This document shows positions 1-8,148 of a stretch of 64,000 bases of DNA, piece by piece; position 1 is the first letter of the stretch; each line of letters starts with the position of its first letter. The position numbers were made by a program, and so were the translations under genes. Source of the DNA: JAICMB01 sp035295125. Its GTDB lineage: Bacteria > Acidobacteriota > Terriglobia > Bryobacterales > Bryobacteraceae. Below the pieces are notes generated by a model that worked only from the letters and a program-made list of their open reading frames with translations, made no database searches and was not told the DNA's origin. The stretch spans positions 1 through 64,000 of the forward strand of contig DATGJP010000084.1 in assembly GCA_035295125.1 (NCBI GenBank), given 5' to 3'.

Positions 1-2
1 CC

Positions 3-1112
3 CTACAGGTCGCCTTTTGCTTTCTCGTTCTCTTTTTCTCGGGACTCTTCGTGGCAACTTTCGATCGACTGTCCAGCAGGCCGATGGGCTTCTCCGCCGA
101 TCGTCTTCTCATTCTCAACGTGATTCCATCACGTCCTCAGCAGTCTCACGTGTGGGAGCAAGTGGCTGAACACTTGCGGGGCGTTCCGGGTGTCGATAAG
201 GTGGCCATCGCCGGTTGGGCCGTGTTCACCAACAACTCGATAAACAACTTCATATCCCTGCACGGCGAGCCGCCAAGTCCGGTGCTGACCTATTTTCTGA
301 ACGTCTCTCCCGATTGGAGAGAAACCATGAAGCTCCGCCTGATTGACGGGCACGATTTTCGCTCGGACGACGCAACTCCCGGCGCGGCCATGGTCAATGA
401 AACTTTCGCCAGGCAGTATTTCGATGCCGAAAACCCGATCGGCAGATCGTTCCTCAGAGGACCTGACCTGTATCGAATTGTGGGATTGGTTGCAGATGCT
501 CCTTACCGCAATATCCGCGAACCCATCCTTCCAGTAGCCTACGTTCCGTTCCGCCAGGTGAGGAGCTATGGAAATGCAAGCTTCCTCATTCATACCGTCA
601 GCGCGAACCCTGTCACCCTGGCTCCGGCCATGCGTCTTGAGATCGCACGCGCCCATTCTGACTTCCGCGTCAGCAGCATCAGCACCCAGGAAGAACTAAA
701 TCGGGCGCAGACCATTCGTGAGCGCCTGCTTGCGACGCTGGCGAAGTTCTTCGGCTGCGTCGCTCTACTGCTCGCCGCCATCGGATTGTACGGAGTGCTC
801 GACTACTCCGTGCTTCAGCGCCGGCGCGAAATCGGCATTCGCCTGGCGATCGGCGCCCCCACCAGGAGCATCGCCCGCCTTGTGACGGTCGAAATCCTGT
901 CCATGATCGTAATCGGAACAATCGCCGGGCTCGCTCTTGGGTTCTGGTCGGCCCGGTACGTCGAGACCCTCCTCTACCAGGTGAAGGCGGCGGATGTGAG
1001 CATGATCGGGCTTCCCTTGCTGATCCTTTTCACCGCCACGTCGGCGGCCGTTATACCCGCAGCACTCCGGGCAACGCGAATCGATCCCATCGCAATGCTG
1101 CGCATTGAATAG
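3..1112 (+). CDS. ABC transporter permease, MacB/FtsX type (5' end outside window)
   Basis: The reading frame is open from the first bases of the window, so this is the C-terminal part of a longer protein. A hydrophobic stretch (LVLFFSGLF) is followed by a periplasmic MacB_PCD-like region (motif AMVNETFARQYF, then IGRSF and VGLVAD), and then an FtsX domain with about three membrane helices, including LLAAIGLYGVLDYSV and the loop RRREIGIRLAIGAP. It ends RIDPIAMLRIE, a typical ending for this family. These permeases are abundant in Acidobacteria, often as one polypeptide of about 800 residues with two such units; they act in the inner membrane in MacB-type export or mechanotransmission. The ATPase partner is not in view and the substrate is unknown. 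Confidence 0.93.
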   Translation, partial: LQVAFCFLVLFFSGLFVATFDRLSSRPMGFSADRLLILNVIPSRPQQSHVWEQVAEHLRGVPGVDKVAIAGWAVFTNNSINNFISLHGEPPSPVLTYFLNVSPDWRETMKLRLIDGHDFRSDDATPGAAMVNETFARQYFDAENPIGRSFLRGPDLYRIVGLVADAPYRNIREPILPVAYVPFRQVRSYGNASFLIHTVSANPVTLAPAMRLEIARAHSDFRVSSISTQEELNRAQTIRERLLATLAKFFGCVALLLAAIGLYGVLDYSVLQRRREIGIRLAIGAPTRSIARLVTVEILSMIVIGTIAGLALGFWSARYVETLLYQVKAADVSMIGLPLLILFTATSAAVIPAALRATRIDPIAMLRIE

Positions 1113-1706
1113 CCTTTTCGCCGCTTCACTCTTCCACAGCCTGCCTCATGCGGAGTGTTCGACCGCCTTTCGGCTAACCGGGGACTGCCGGCTGAGCCGT
1201 CACAATCCATCGCAATCTGGATTTCCCACTGGCTCATCGAGTTACCTGAATCATTCGTGCTTCCCTCAACCCGAGCCGCCATAAATTGGAAGTGCAAGGG
1301 TGATCGTACCTTCGTGGCCACGAACAATATCACCTGAAATGATGCGGACCGGCTGGCCGGATATGCTGACCTGGAGTCGATATTCGGCGCGTCCGGCGCG
1401 TCACAACGGCAGGGTAGCTACCCTCGATGGACCAACCATCCGTGTCTCCTCTCGTGCCTTCCTTCGGAAACAAACCCGCAGGTACAGCGGATCCGAAGGG
1501 AGCACGAAAAGGATCCGGCTATGTTTCACGTCTTCGCGGCGTAGTGCGTCTCGCTCCCAGAACGGTTCCCACGTCCTATTACAAATTTCACCGAACAGTA
1601 TTGCAACCGTAATTGAAAAGAATCATTGCCGTGATAAAGTCCGAGCATCGCATGGCGCCCGTTGTCAGTCGACCTGCGACTATCGATCCAAAAACAAAGG
1701 AACCGC
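1113..1706. other. Intergenic stretch, no convincing intact gene
   Basis: About 590 bases without a believable complete gene. A short GC-rich motif near 1122-1144 (cttcactcttccacag) recurs at 54923-54943 and, in part, near 14345. On the minus strand, 1266-1400 is open in one frame and reads like a beta-strand protein (AEYRLQVSISGQPVRIISGD), but it is bounded by stops on both sides and has no start. It may be a relic of a lost secreted-protein gene. The last 20 bases hold the ribosome-binding site of the next gene. Confidence 0.5.
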
Positions 1707-2963
1707 ATGACTATTACCAGAAGCATGCTTTGGCTTTTCACAGCCGGTATCGCACTAGCCGCAGAGGGTCCCGTTCCTACGGGAATGCCCCAACTTGACC
1801 ACGTCTTCGTCATCATGATGGAGAACCACGGATACACCCAGATTGTGAACAATCCCAGTCTTCCATTCACCAATGCGTTCGCGGGTTTGGCAAACACCGC
1901 CACAAACTACTTCGCGATTGCTCATCCCAGCCTGACGAACTACCTGGAAGTAGTGGGCGGTTCCAATTTCGGCGTACACAGCGATAACTACCCCGACTGG
2001 CATAATTTCAACTGCGCCGCGAACCTGCAGTCCGGGACAGCTTCTACAGACAATCCACCGACACCCAATATTTGTCCGATTTCCGGAACCGGCACCGATG
2101 CCGCCACACCCGCCATCGACACCACAAACGAGGTAACCGGCCCTCCCGGCGAAAACAACATCGACGGAACCCAATCGATTCCTGCCGCCACTGATATCTC
2201 GGGAAAGACCATCGCCGATCAGCTTGCCGAAGTTGGCCTGACCTGGAAAAGCTATCAGGAGAGTCTGCCGCCGGAGGGCGCCGATAACGTGAACTTCGCC
2301 GACGGCTTCTACAGCAATCTCACGGATTTCACGGCAATCAAGCCTGCGCAGACGCCGCCATTATCGTCAGCGGATATAGTTGCCTTGTACGCTGCGAAGC
2401 ACAATCCATTCGTGTACTTCCGAAGCGTGCAGGAAGGTGTTGAGCCCGGCAGCGACCTGTCCAACGTCGCAGGCTTCGACGGGTGGAATGGTCTCTACGC
2501 CGATCTTCGCTCCGGCAACGTACCGGCCTTCTCGTTCATTGCTCCGAATCAGTGCAACGATCAGCATGGACGCGGTAACGCCGGCCCCTACTGCAATTTC
2601 GATCCCAACGATGACGGCACTCAGGCCGGTCTCAATCCGGCGTTGATGCAACGCGGCGATATGGCGCTGAAGCAAATCGTCACAGCGATTAAATACTCAT
2701 CCGTGTGGAAACAGGGCAGGAACGCACTGGTCGTTTTGTGGGATGAAAACGACTACAGCGTGGCGCCCTCCGTTAACAAGGTCCTCCTAATGGTCGACAC
2801 TAACTATGGGAGCCACGGGCTGCAAAGCTCCGCGCCCTATAATCATTTCTCGTTACTGAAGTCGCTGGAAGGAGCTCTTGGCCTTCCCTGTTTAAATCAC
2901 GCCTGTGACAGCACCGTCACCGTCATGTCCGACTTGTTCGGAACAAACTTTCCGCAGCACTAA
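1707..2963 (+). CDS. Secreted phosphoesterase (PF04185-like, acid phosphatase/phospholipase C type)
   Basis: The 418-residue protein begins with a signal peptide (MTITRSMLWLFTAGIALAAE) and continues into an alkaline-phosphatase-fold phosphoesterase. HVFVIMMENHGY at about residues 32-43 is the metal-binding start of the family; AHPSLTNYLEVVGGSNFG follows, and a late VVLWDENDYS carries further metal ligands. PF04185 members release phosphate or headgroups outside the cytoplasm. The start at 1707 is chosen over an in-frame start at 1662 because AAAGGA lies at good spacing before it and the signal peptide then begins correctly. Likely monocistronic; a strong hairpin lies at 3049-3070 downstream. 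The exact substrate cannot be told. Confidence 0.88.
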   Translation: MTITRSMLWLFTAGIALAAEGPVPTGMPQLDHVFVIMMENHGYTQIVNNPSLPFTNAFAGLANTATNYFAIAHPSLTNYLEVVGGSNFGVHSDNYPDWHNFNCAANLQSGTASTDNPPTPNICPISGTGTDAATPAIDTTNEVTGPPGENNIDGTQSIPAATDISGKTIADQLAEVGLTWKSYQESLPPEGADNVNFADGFYSNLTDFTAIKPAQTPPLSSADIVALYAAKHNPFVYFRSVQEGVEPGSDLSNVAGFDGWNGLYADLRSGNVPAFSFIAPNQCNDQHGRGNAGPYCNFDPNDDGTQAGLNPALMQRGDMALKQIVTAIKYSSVWKQGRNALVVLWDENDYSVAPSVNKVLLMVDTNYGSHGLQSSAPYNHFSLLKSLEGALGLPCLNHACDSTVTVMSDLFGTNFPQH

Positions 2964-3048
2964 CGAACTGAATTAACCGGTGCGGTCCGGGTTCACCGCG
3001 GTTAACGTCGCGGAAGAACACGGCCGAGGGCCAATAGAGCGATAGAAC

Positions 3049-3070
3049 GCGCAGGCGAAACCGCCTGCGC
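3049..3070. terminator. Perfect 9-bp-arm hairpin, possible bidirectional terminator
   Basis: The arms GCGCAGGCG and CGCCTGCGC enclose the loop AAAC. It lies between two convergent genes, and the plus strand continues into a weak T-rich stretch (cgccttgttttc). The same core (gcaggcgaaaccgcctgc) recurs elsewhere in the window, so it is also a member of a dispersed repeat family. Confidence 0.55.
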
Positions 3071-3090
3071 CGCCTTGTTTTCATACACAG

Positions 3091-3489
3091 CTAAGTTACC
3101 TCGGTAGGGGGCAGCAACTTCGCCATCACTAGAACGAACACTCCAATGACAATACCGGATACGAGTCCCGCGGCAGCGCCAAATACAACCATCATCAGGC
3201 GGGGTGAGGCGGCCAGGGTGTCCATCATTCGCGCCTCGGAAAGGTGGCCGGCAAGGTAGCGGTTCAGAAAGATGATGTGAACCGCGGTGATCCAGATGCT
3301 GTTGACCACGCCCAGCAGCACACCGTGCAAGAAACGTTGGCGCGAGGTTCGCTTAACGATCAGGTAAGCGAAGATGATGAAGATCACCAGCCAGCAGAAC
3401 GGCTCGACGCTGGAGGCGACTACGAAGGCGGTCGCCAGTCCCATGGCAAGGCCGAACATCGAAAGTTGCAGGATGAGTTTCCAGTTCAC
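3091..3489 (-). CDS. Small membrane protein of unknown function
   Basis: A 132-residue, very hydrophobic protein with about four membrane helices (from LILQLSMFGLAMGLATAFVV to SGIVIGVFVLVMAKLL) and a short basic loop (KRTSRQRF). I do not recognise a characterised family. Composition is consistent with an inner-membrane protein. It is convergent with the phosphoesterase and divergent from the aminotransferase-like gene at 3551, with about 60 bases between the two starts where both promoters must lie. Confidence 0.7.
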   Translation of the reverse strand: MNWKLILQLSMFGLAMGLATAFVVASSVEPFCWLVIFIIFAYLIVKRTSRQRFLHGVLLGVVNSIWITAVHIIFLNRYLAGHLSEARMMDTLAASPRLMMVVFGAAAGLVSGIVIGVFVLVMAKLLPPTEVT

Positions 3490-3550
3490 GGGTGCGCCGG
3501 TGACATTCTAACCTATTCGCGTTTGCACGAATCGCATAGAATATACGGGT

Positions 3551-4798
3551 ATGAATCGCCGGGATGTTTTACGAAACGCGGCCTATGCTGCGGCCCTGTT
3601 TGGAGTGCCCGCGCGGGGCGCCACCGGCCCCGTTCCGGCTCTTCCGGATGATTCCGTTTTTCGAAAAGATCCGGAAGCGTATTGGTCGCGGTTGCGCGAC
3701 GATCAGTTCCTGTTGCCGGGATGGCGCGCCTTCATGAATAACGGCAGTCTTGGCATCGCCCCAAAGACCGTTGTCAAAGCCGTAACCGATTATCTGAACA
3801 GCATGGCGGCTCTCGAGATGGATTATTATCCGCGCTGGGGTTACGAGACGCTGGACGATTTTCGCACCGAACTGGCGGAGTACATTGGGTGCAAGAAAGA
3901 TGAAGTGGCGATGGCGCACAATGCCACCGAAGCGCTCAGCACCATCGCGGCCGGCATCGATCTGAAAGCGGGCGATGAAGTCGTCATGACCGACCAGGAA
4001 CATCCCAGCGGACGGTCGGGATGGCAGGTGCGCCAGGCGCGTCACGGCATACAGGTCCGTGAAGTGAAGCTTCCGCTTCCGCCAAAGAGTCCTGAACAAT
4101 TAACCGACATAATGATTTCGGCTATTGGCCCCCGCACTCGCGTCTTGTTTTTTAGCGGCATTATGTCGCCGACCGGTTTGCTGATGCCGATCCGTCAGAT
4201 TTGCGAAGCGGCTCGGGAGAAGGGTGTCATCACTGTCGTAGATGGCGCGCACATGCACGGGCAGGTGGATGTAAAGATCTCACAGTTAGGCTGCGATTAT
4301 TTCGCCGGCAGTCCGCACAAATGGATGTTCGCACCGGCAGGCAGCGGGTTTCTTTACGTTCGCGAGGAAAATCTCGACCGGCTGTGGCCTACAATCGTCA
4401 CGGGCGGGTGGGACAAGAAGGAGATCAAGGCAGCGCGCTTCCAAATGATGGGAACGAATAATCGGGCCATCTTCGAAGGGATGATCGCAGGACTGCGGTT
4501 CGCGAAGAGCATCGGGCCCGAGCGGATTTACGCGCGCACGCACGAATTGGCGCGCAGCGTGTATGAGAAGGCACGCGCTGTGCCGTATTTGAATTTGCTG
4601 TCGCCCGAAGACGATCGCATGTATGGCGCGCTGGTGACGTTTGAGATTAAAAAGGATGCGGGACCGTTCGTGGAAGCCTGCAGGAAGAAGAAGATCTGGA
4701 TTGCGGGCGCTCCGCGGCTGCGCGTGTCGACGCATATTCACACCCGGCCGCGCGACATCGACCTGATGTTCGCAACGCTGCGGGAGAGTTTGGGTTAA
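3551..4798 (+). CDS. Aminotransferase class V-fold PLP enzyme, exported by N-terminal signal
   Basis: 415 residues. The N-terminus (MNRRDVLRNAAYAAALFGVPARGATG) looks like a Tat-type signal: twin arginine, then a hydrophobic stretch. The rest is a fold-type I PLP enzyme of the isopenicillin-N-epimerase/cysteine-desulfurase class: AHNATEALSTI near residue 120, VDGAHMHGQVD (PLP-binding Asp), and the Schiff-base lysine in GSPHKWMFAPAGSG at residue 257. Such Tat-exported class-V enzymes are widespread in soil bacteria, but their substrates are mostly unknown. It stands alone on the plus strand, about 40 bases before the next gene. Confidence 0.86.
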   Translation: MNRRDVLRNAAYAAALFGVPARGATGPVPALPDDSVFRKDPEAYWSRLRDDQFLLPGWRAFMNNGSLGIAPKTVVKAVTDYLNSMAALEMDYYPRWGYETLDDFRTELAEYIGCKKDEVAMAHNATEALSTIAAGIDLKAGDEVVMTDQEHPSGRSGWQVRQARHGIQVREVKLPLPPKSPEQLTDIMISAIGPRTRVLFFSGIMSPTGLLMPIRQICEAAREKGVITVVDGAHMHGQVDVKISQLGCDYFAGSPHKWMFAPAGSGFLYVREENLDRLWPTIVTGGWDKKEIKAARFQMMGTNNRAIFEGMIAGLRFAKSIGPERIYARTHELARSVYEKARAVPYLNLLSPEDDRMYGALVTFEIKKDAGPFVEACRKKKIWIAGAPRLRVSTHIHTRPRDIDLMFATLRESLG

Positions 4799-4837
4799 CC
4801 TGTAGCGCCGCGCGGTTTCCGTTCGTCTAATGTGTAA

Positions 4838-7321
4838 ATGCATTTGCGAGTGATAGCGCTGGCGCTTTTGCTGCTGGGCCTGGTTGAGGCACAGAGCGCG
4901 CATGCGACTGACGATACCGCGGAGCACGCCAATCCTGCTGCCGCCGCCCCGGAATCGCCTCCGTTTGTAACGTGTCCCGCCGGGGCGCCCCTGGGGGCAG
5001 TCGATTTGCGCGTGAAATCGAATGACCAGGAACTTCCCTTCCGCACCATTAACCGTTTGAGCGAGGGCGATACGCTACGGTACGCACCCGTCCTGAGAGG
5101 AAAGGAAAAGCGGCAGGGCGAAGTTGCGCTCGTGCTGGTGCCTGCCAAACGGCGTCCGGGCGAGAACGACATCGTCGTCGAGGATCCGAAAGGCGCGGAC
5201 AAAGCGCAGGAATGGAAGATGACGGAGACGGTTTCCGTGGTCGCGCTGGTGTACGGGCCGGCAGGTTTAAGCCGGAAGAAAGTCGCGAAATTCCTGGCGC
5301 AGGACGAGGTTCTTATCGCGCAACTGGCGGACTATGCGGATAAGACGGCGCAGGCGGAGCAACTGGTGGCCACGTTGTCGAATGCCGAGAGTTCGTCGGC
5401 GAGTGTGAATGCGGCTTTGAACGGGTTCGCGTCGCAGTACGGGTTCGCGGTGCAGGTGGATCGGAATGCTCCGGCCGCGGCGCAGGCGCAGACGGTGTTC
5501 GCGGCGATGAATCCGCAATTGGCGAACTACAGTCCATTGGCCAGTTCGGGTGCGCAGCGCGCCGGACAAACCGCAAGCCTCTCGACGCTGGCAGCCACGC
5601 TTTTCTTCGGCAGCCCCGTGGGGCTGGCCGCGGGCGGAGCCGCGATGCTGCTCGATCTGCGTTCCATCGCGTTTCCCGACACCCAGTTTCGCGCTTCGTT
5701 TGCCCAAACTTTAAAGGGCCCGGCGGTGAACCTATGCGGTCAACAGGGGCCGGCGCCGCCACACACGCGAGTTGCATACATTTGGGCATCCCGCATTCCG
5801 AACATTCCCACTCCTTCGATCCGGATCGGCAGCGCGAATTTTATCCCGGTTACTCAGAAGACAGCCTTACCTGTCGAGGTGCCGGAGCCGGGGTGGAAAT
5901 ACCTGGATCGCGCGCGGGAGTGGACCCTGATGAGCAGTGCGGGCGCGAAGACGCGCATTCCCGTTTCGAAACTTGGAAATCAGAATGCCCTGGAAATCGA
6001 TCTGAGCAAGGCGAACCTTCCGCCCGGCGAGTATTCGCTCACAGGCCTCTGGGATTGGACGCCATTGCGGATCACGGGCAACATTCATGTGGCCGCGCTC
6101 AGCGACTTCAAGACCGCGCACCTCGATCCGGCGTCGCAGGATCAGCTCATCCGCGAATCCGGAAAGGTCCCGGTTAAGTTGACCGGCAGCGATTTCGAGT
6201 TTACGACCAAGGTCGAATGCAAGAAACTCAACGACGAGTTTGCAATCGCGGAGAATGTTCCGTTCCGGTTGCCCAAGGGATTGCGCGAGGGTCCGCAGGA
6301 TTACATGGACATACAACTCGACACGGCGCACTTCGATCCGGGCGGTTACCAGTTGCTGATTTCACAACAGGACGGAAAGAGCCATCCGGTGGATTTCAAA
6401 GTCCTTCCGAACCCGCCGAAGATCGAAAATTTCCCGATCATCGTGAACCAGGGGGCGGCGGCGCAGCACTTCGTATTGAAGGGTCAGCGGCTCGATCTGC
6501 TTACGAAACTGGAAGCGCCGGGCGCGACGCTCAGTCTCAACGCGGCGGCGCCGAATCAGACGGAACGGAGTTTGACGATTGAGTTGAAGTCGGCGCCTCG
6601 GCCGGGTACGGCTCTGGCCGTGAAGACCTACCTGCAGGATCGGAGTGAGCCGGTTTCATTCCCGAATGCGCTCGAGATCACGGGTCCTCTGCCGGTGATT
6701 GCGAGTTCGCGGCTGTCCCTGCCCAAGGGCATGGCAATCGCGGTGCGGTCGGATGAATTCCCGGCGGGTTACACATTGAACGCGGTGCTGGACGTTCGGA
6801 ATATTCAGCGGAAAAGTGTTTTGCGGCTGGCGTGCGCCGATGGCGTTGGCGAGTCCGCGTCGCTTCGCATTGGGGAGCAGACGGCGCAGTCGACATTGCA
6901 GCAGCTTTCTCCGGACCAGTTGTTTCTGGCTTTCGGGACGAGCGGGCTGCCGGCAGGATGTTCGCTGCAGGGCGTCATTGACAACGGACGCGAGGGGAGT
7001 TCGCAGCCGTTCGCGCTGGCGCAGATTTTGCGTGTACCCCAGGTGGATTTGTTTACAGTAAGTTCAACCCCGCCGCAGAACGGCGCCCGCGATTATCAAC
7101 TCGTGGGCACAAATCTGGAGATGATCGGCAAGGTCGGATGGGATGCGAATGATGCAGTGGATGTGGCTAGTCTTCCGACGCCGCTGGCCGGGCAGGGTTT
7201 GAAGCAGTCGCTTGATGTTCGGCTGCCGGATCCGCCGGCGGCGGGGGCTTCGCTGTTTGTGTGGCTGCGGGGAGACAAGGTAGGGCGGGCGACGACGGTG
7301 GTGCTGCCTCCGTCGGGGTGA
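4838..7321 (+). CDS. Large secreted protein of unknown function
   Basis: An 827-residue protein with a signal peptide (MHLRVIALALLLLGLVEAQS). After a short Ala/Pro-rich segment and a single FVTCPAG cysteine motif come an alpha-helical stretch with many Ala/Gln (residues about 150-230), a hydrophobic patch (LFFGSPVGLAAGGAAMLL), and several beta-rich repeats of immunoglobulin/IPT flavour (for example LSKANLPPGEYSLTGLWDW and LDTAHFDPGGYQLLISQQDG). The repeated form 'LPPGEYxLxG / DPGGYxLxI' suggests tandem beta-sandwich domains. I do not recognise a named family; it is probably a periplasmic or surface protein. It follows the PLP enzyme by about 40 bases on the same strand. Confidence 0.75.
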   Translation: MHLRVIALALLLLGLVEAQSAHATDDTAEHANPAAAAPESPPFVTCPAGAPLGAVDLRVKSNDQELPFRTINRLSEGDTLRYAPVLRGKEKRQGEVALVLVPAKRRPGENDIVVEDPKGADKAQEWKMTETVSVVALVYGPAGLSRKKVAKFLAQDEVLIAQLADYADKTAQAEQLVATLSNAESSSASVNAALNGFASQYGFAVQVDRNAPAAAQAQTVFAAMNPQLANYSPLASSGAQRAGQTASLSTLAATLFFGSPVGLAAGGAAMLLDLRSIAFPDTQFRASFAQTLKGPAVNLCGQQGPAPPHTRVAYIWASRIPNIPTPSIRIGSANFIPVTQKTALPVEVPEPGWKYLDRAREWTLMSSAGAKTRIPVSKLGNQNALEIDLSKANLPPGEYSLTGLWDWTPLRITGNIHVAALSDFKTAHLDPASQDQLIRESGKVPVKLTGSDFEFTTKVECKKLNDEFAIAENVPFRLPKGLREGPQDYMDIQLDTAHFDPGGYQLLISQQDGKSHPVDFKVLPNPPKIENFPIIVNQGAAAQHFVLKGQRLDLLTKLEAPGATLSLNAAAPNQTERSLTIELKSAPRPGTALAVKTYLQDRSEPVSFPNALEITGPLPVIASSRLSLPKGMAIAVRSDEFPAGYTLNAVLDVRNIQRKSVLRLACADGVGESASLRIGEQTAQSTLQQLSPDQLFLAFGTSGLPAGCSLQGVIDNGREGSSQPFALAQILRVPQVDLFTVSSTPPQNGARDYQLVGTNLEMIGKVGWDANDAVDVASLPTPLAGQGLKQSLDVRLPDPPAAGASLFVWLRGDKVGRATTVVLPPSG

Positions 7322-7374
7322 GGTGCGCCGGTACCGTTACCTTTCAGACGGCCCGGGGACCGGCTGAGCCGGCG

Positions 7375-8142
7375 TTACGCTAGCATTTCCTTCACTAGTT
7401 CGCTGGCCTTTTCGAAGAGCATCCCGGTGTCGTTGTTGGTCCCTAGGAATCGCATTCCACGTTCCTTCCAGAATCTCGCCATTGGCAGGGCTCGGGTTTG
7501 CGTGCCGGGCGTGACTCCGTGGGCGACGCAGCTATCGCGGATCTCTTCCATTGCATCGACCATCGTCGGATGCATGAAGTCGCCGGGAACGCCGAGCGAG
7601 ATGGAGAGATCCACCGGCCCCACCATTACGGCATCAATACCGGGAACCGAGAGCAGTTCATCGCGCATGTCCAGAGCGCGCTTCGTCTCGATCTGCAGCA
7701 CCACCATCGTGTTCGCGTTGATGTGCTCGATCATTTGCGCGATGGTGACTTTCTCAAAATCCGTGTAGAGCGGGGTCAGGCCGAAGCCTCGAATTCCAAG
7801 CGGCGGAAATTTCGTCCAGCTCACGGCGCGTTCCAGCAGTTCGCAGGATTCGACACGAGGGAAGATCACGCCCGCGGCTCCGGAGTCGAGGGCACGGGCC
7901 ACCAGGTCATACTGCATGTCGGCAACACGGACGATAGGAGCGAGCGATACGTAGTTGGTGATGCGGCAGATGTCCTGGACGGTTTCAATGCCGAAACCGC
8001 CGTGCTCAGTGTCTACAAAGGCCCAGTTGAAGCCGGCTGCCGCGAGAATCCTGGCAACGTCCTGCGAGCGCAGTTGTCCAAATCCGGTGCCAAGCTGCAC
8101 CTTGCCCTCGGCGAGGGCTTTCTTAACGGTATTGATTCGCAT
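7375..8142 (-). CDS. HpcH/HpaI-family aldolase
   Basis: 255 residues, the usual length for this class II pyruvate aldolase family. Visible hallmarks are the active-site region FVDTEHGGFGIETVQ, the GAAGVIFPRVES strand-turn, QIETKRAL (metal-ligand Glu) and VMVGPVDLSISLGVPG. These enzymes reversibly cleave 4-hydroxy-2-oxo acids to pyruvate or oxaloacetate plus an aldehyde; the natural substrate cannot be assigned here. The gene starts 6 bases after the bshC-like stop, so the two are probably co-transcribed. It lies 4 kb from the inositol operon but has no sequence link to it. Confidence 0.9.
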   Translation of the reverse strand: MRINTVKKALAEGKVQLGTGFGQLRSQDVARILAAAGFNWAFVDTEHGGFGIETVQDICRITNYVSLAPIVRVADMQYDLVARALDSGAAGVIFPRVESCELLERAVSWTKFPPLGIRGFGLTPLYTDFEKVTIAQMIEHINANTMVVLQIETKRALDMRDELLSVPGIDAVMVGPVDLSISLGVPGDFMHPTMVDAMEEIRDSCVAHGVTPGTQTRALPMARFWKERGMRFLGTNNDTGMLFEKASELVKEMLA

Positions 8143-8148
8143 GAATTT

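Noticed and set aside
1300..1710. Plus-strand open frame of 136 codons
   Set aside because: Composition is unlike protein (runs of Arg/Ser/Thr, no hydrophobic core), it overlaps the phosphoesterase start and no family pattern is seen.
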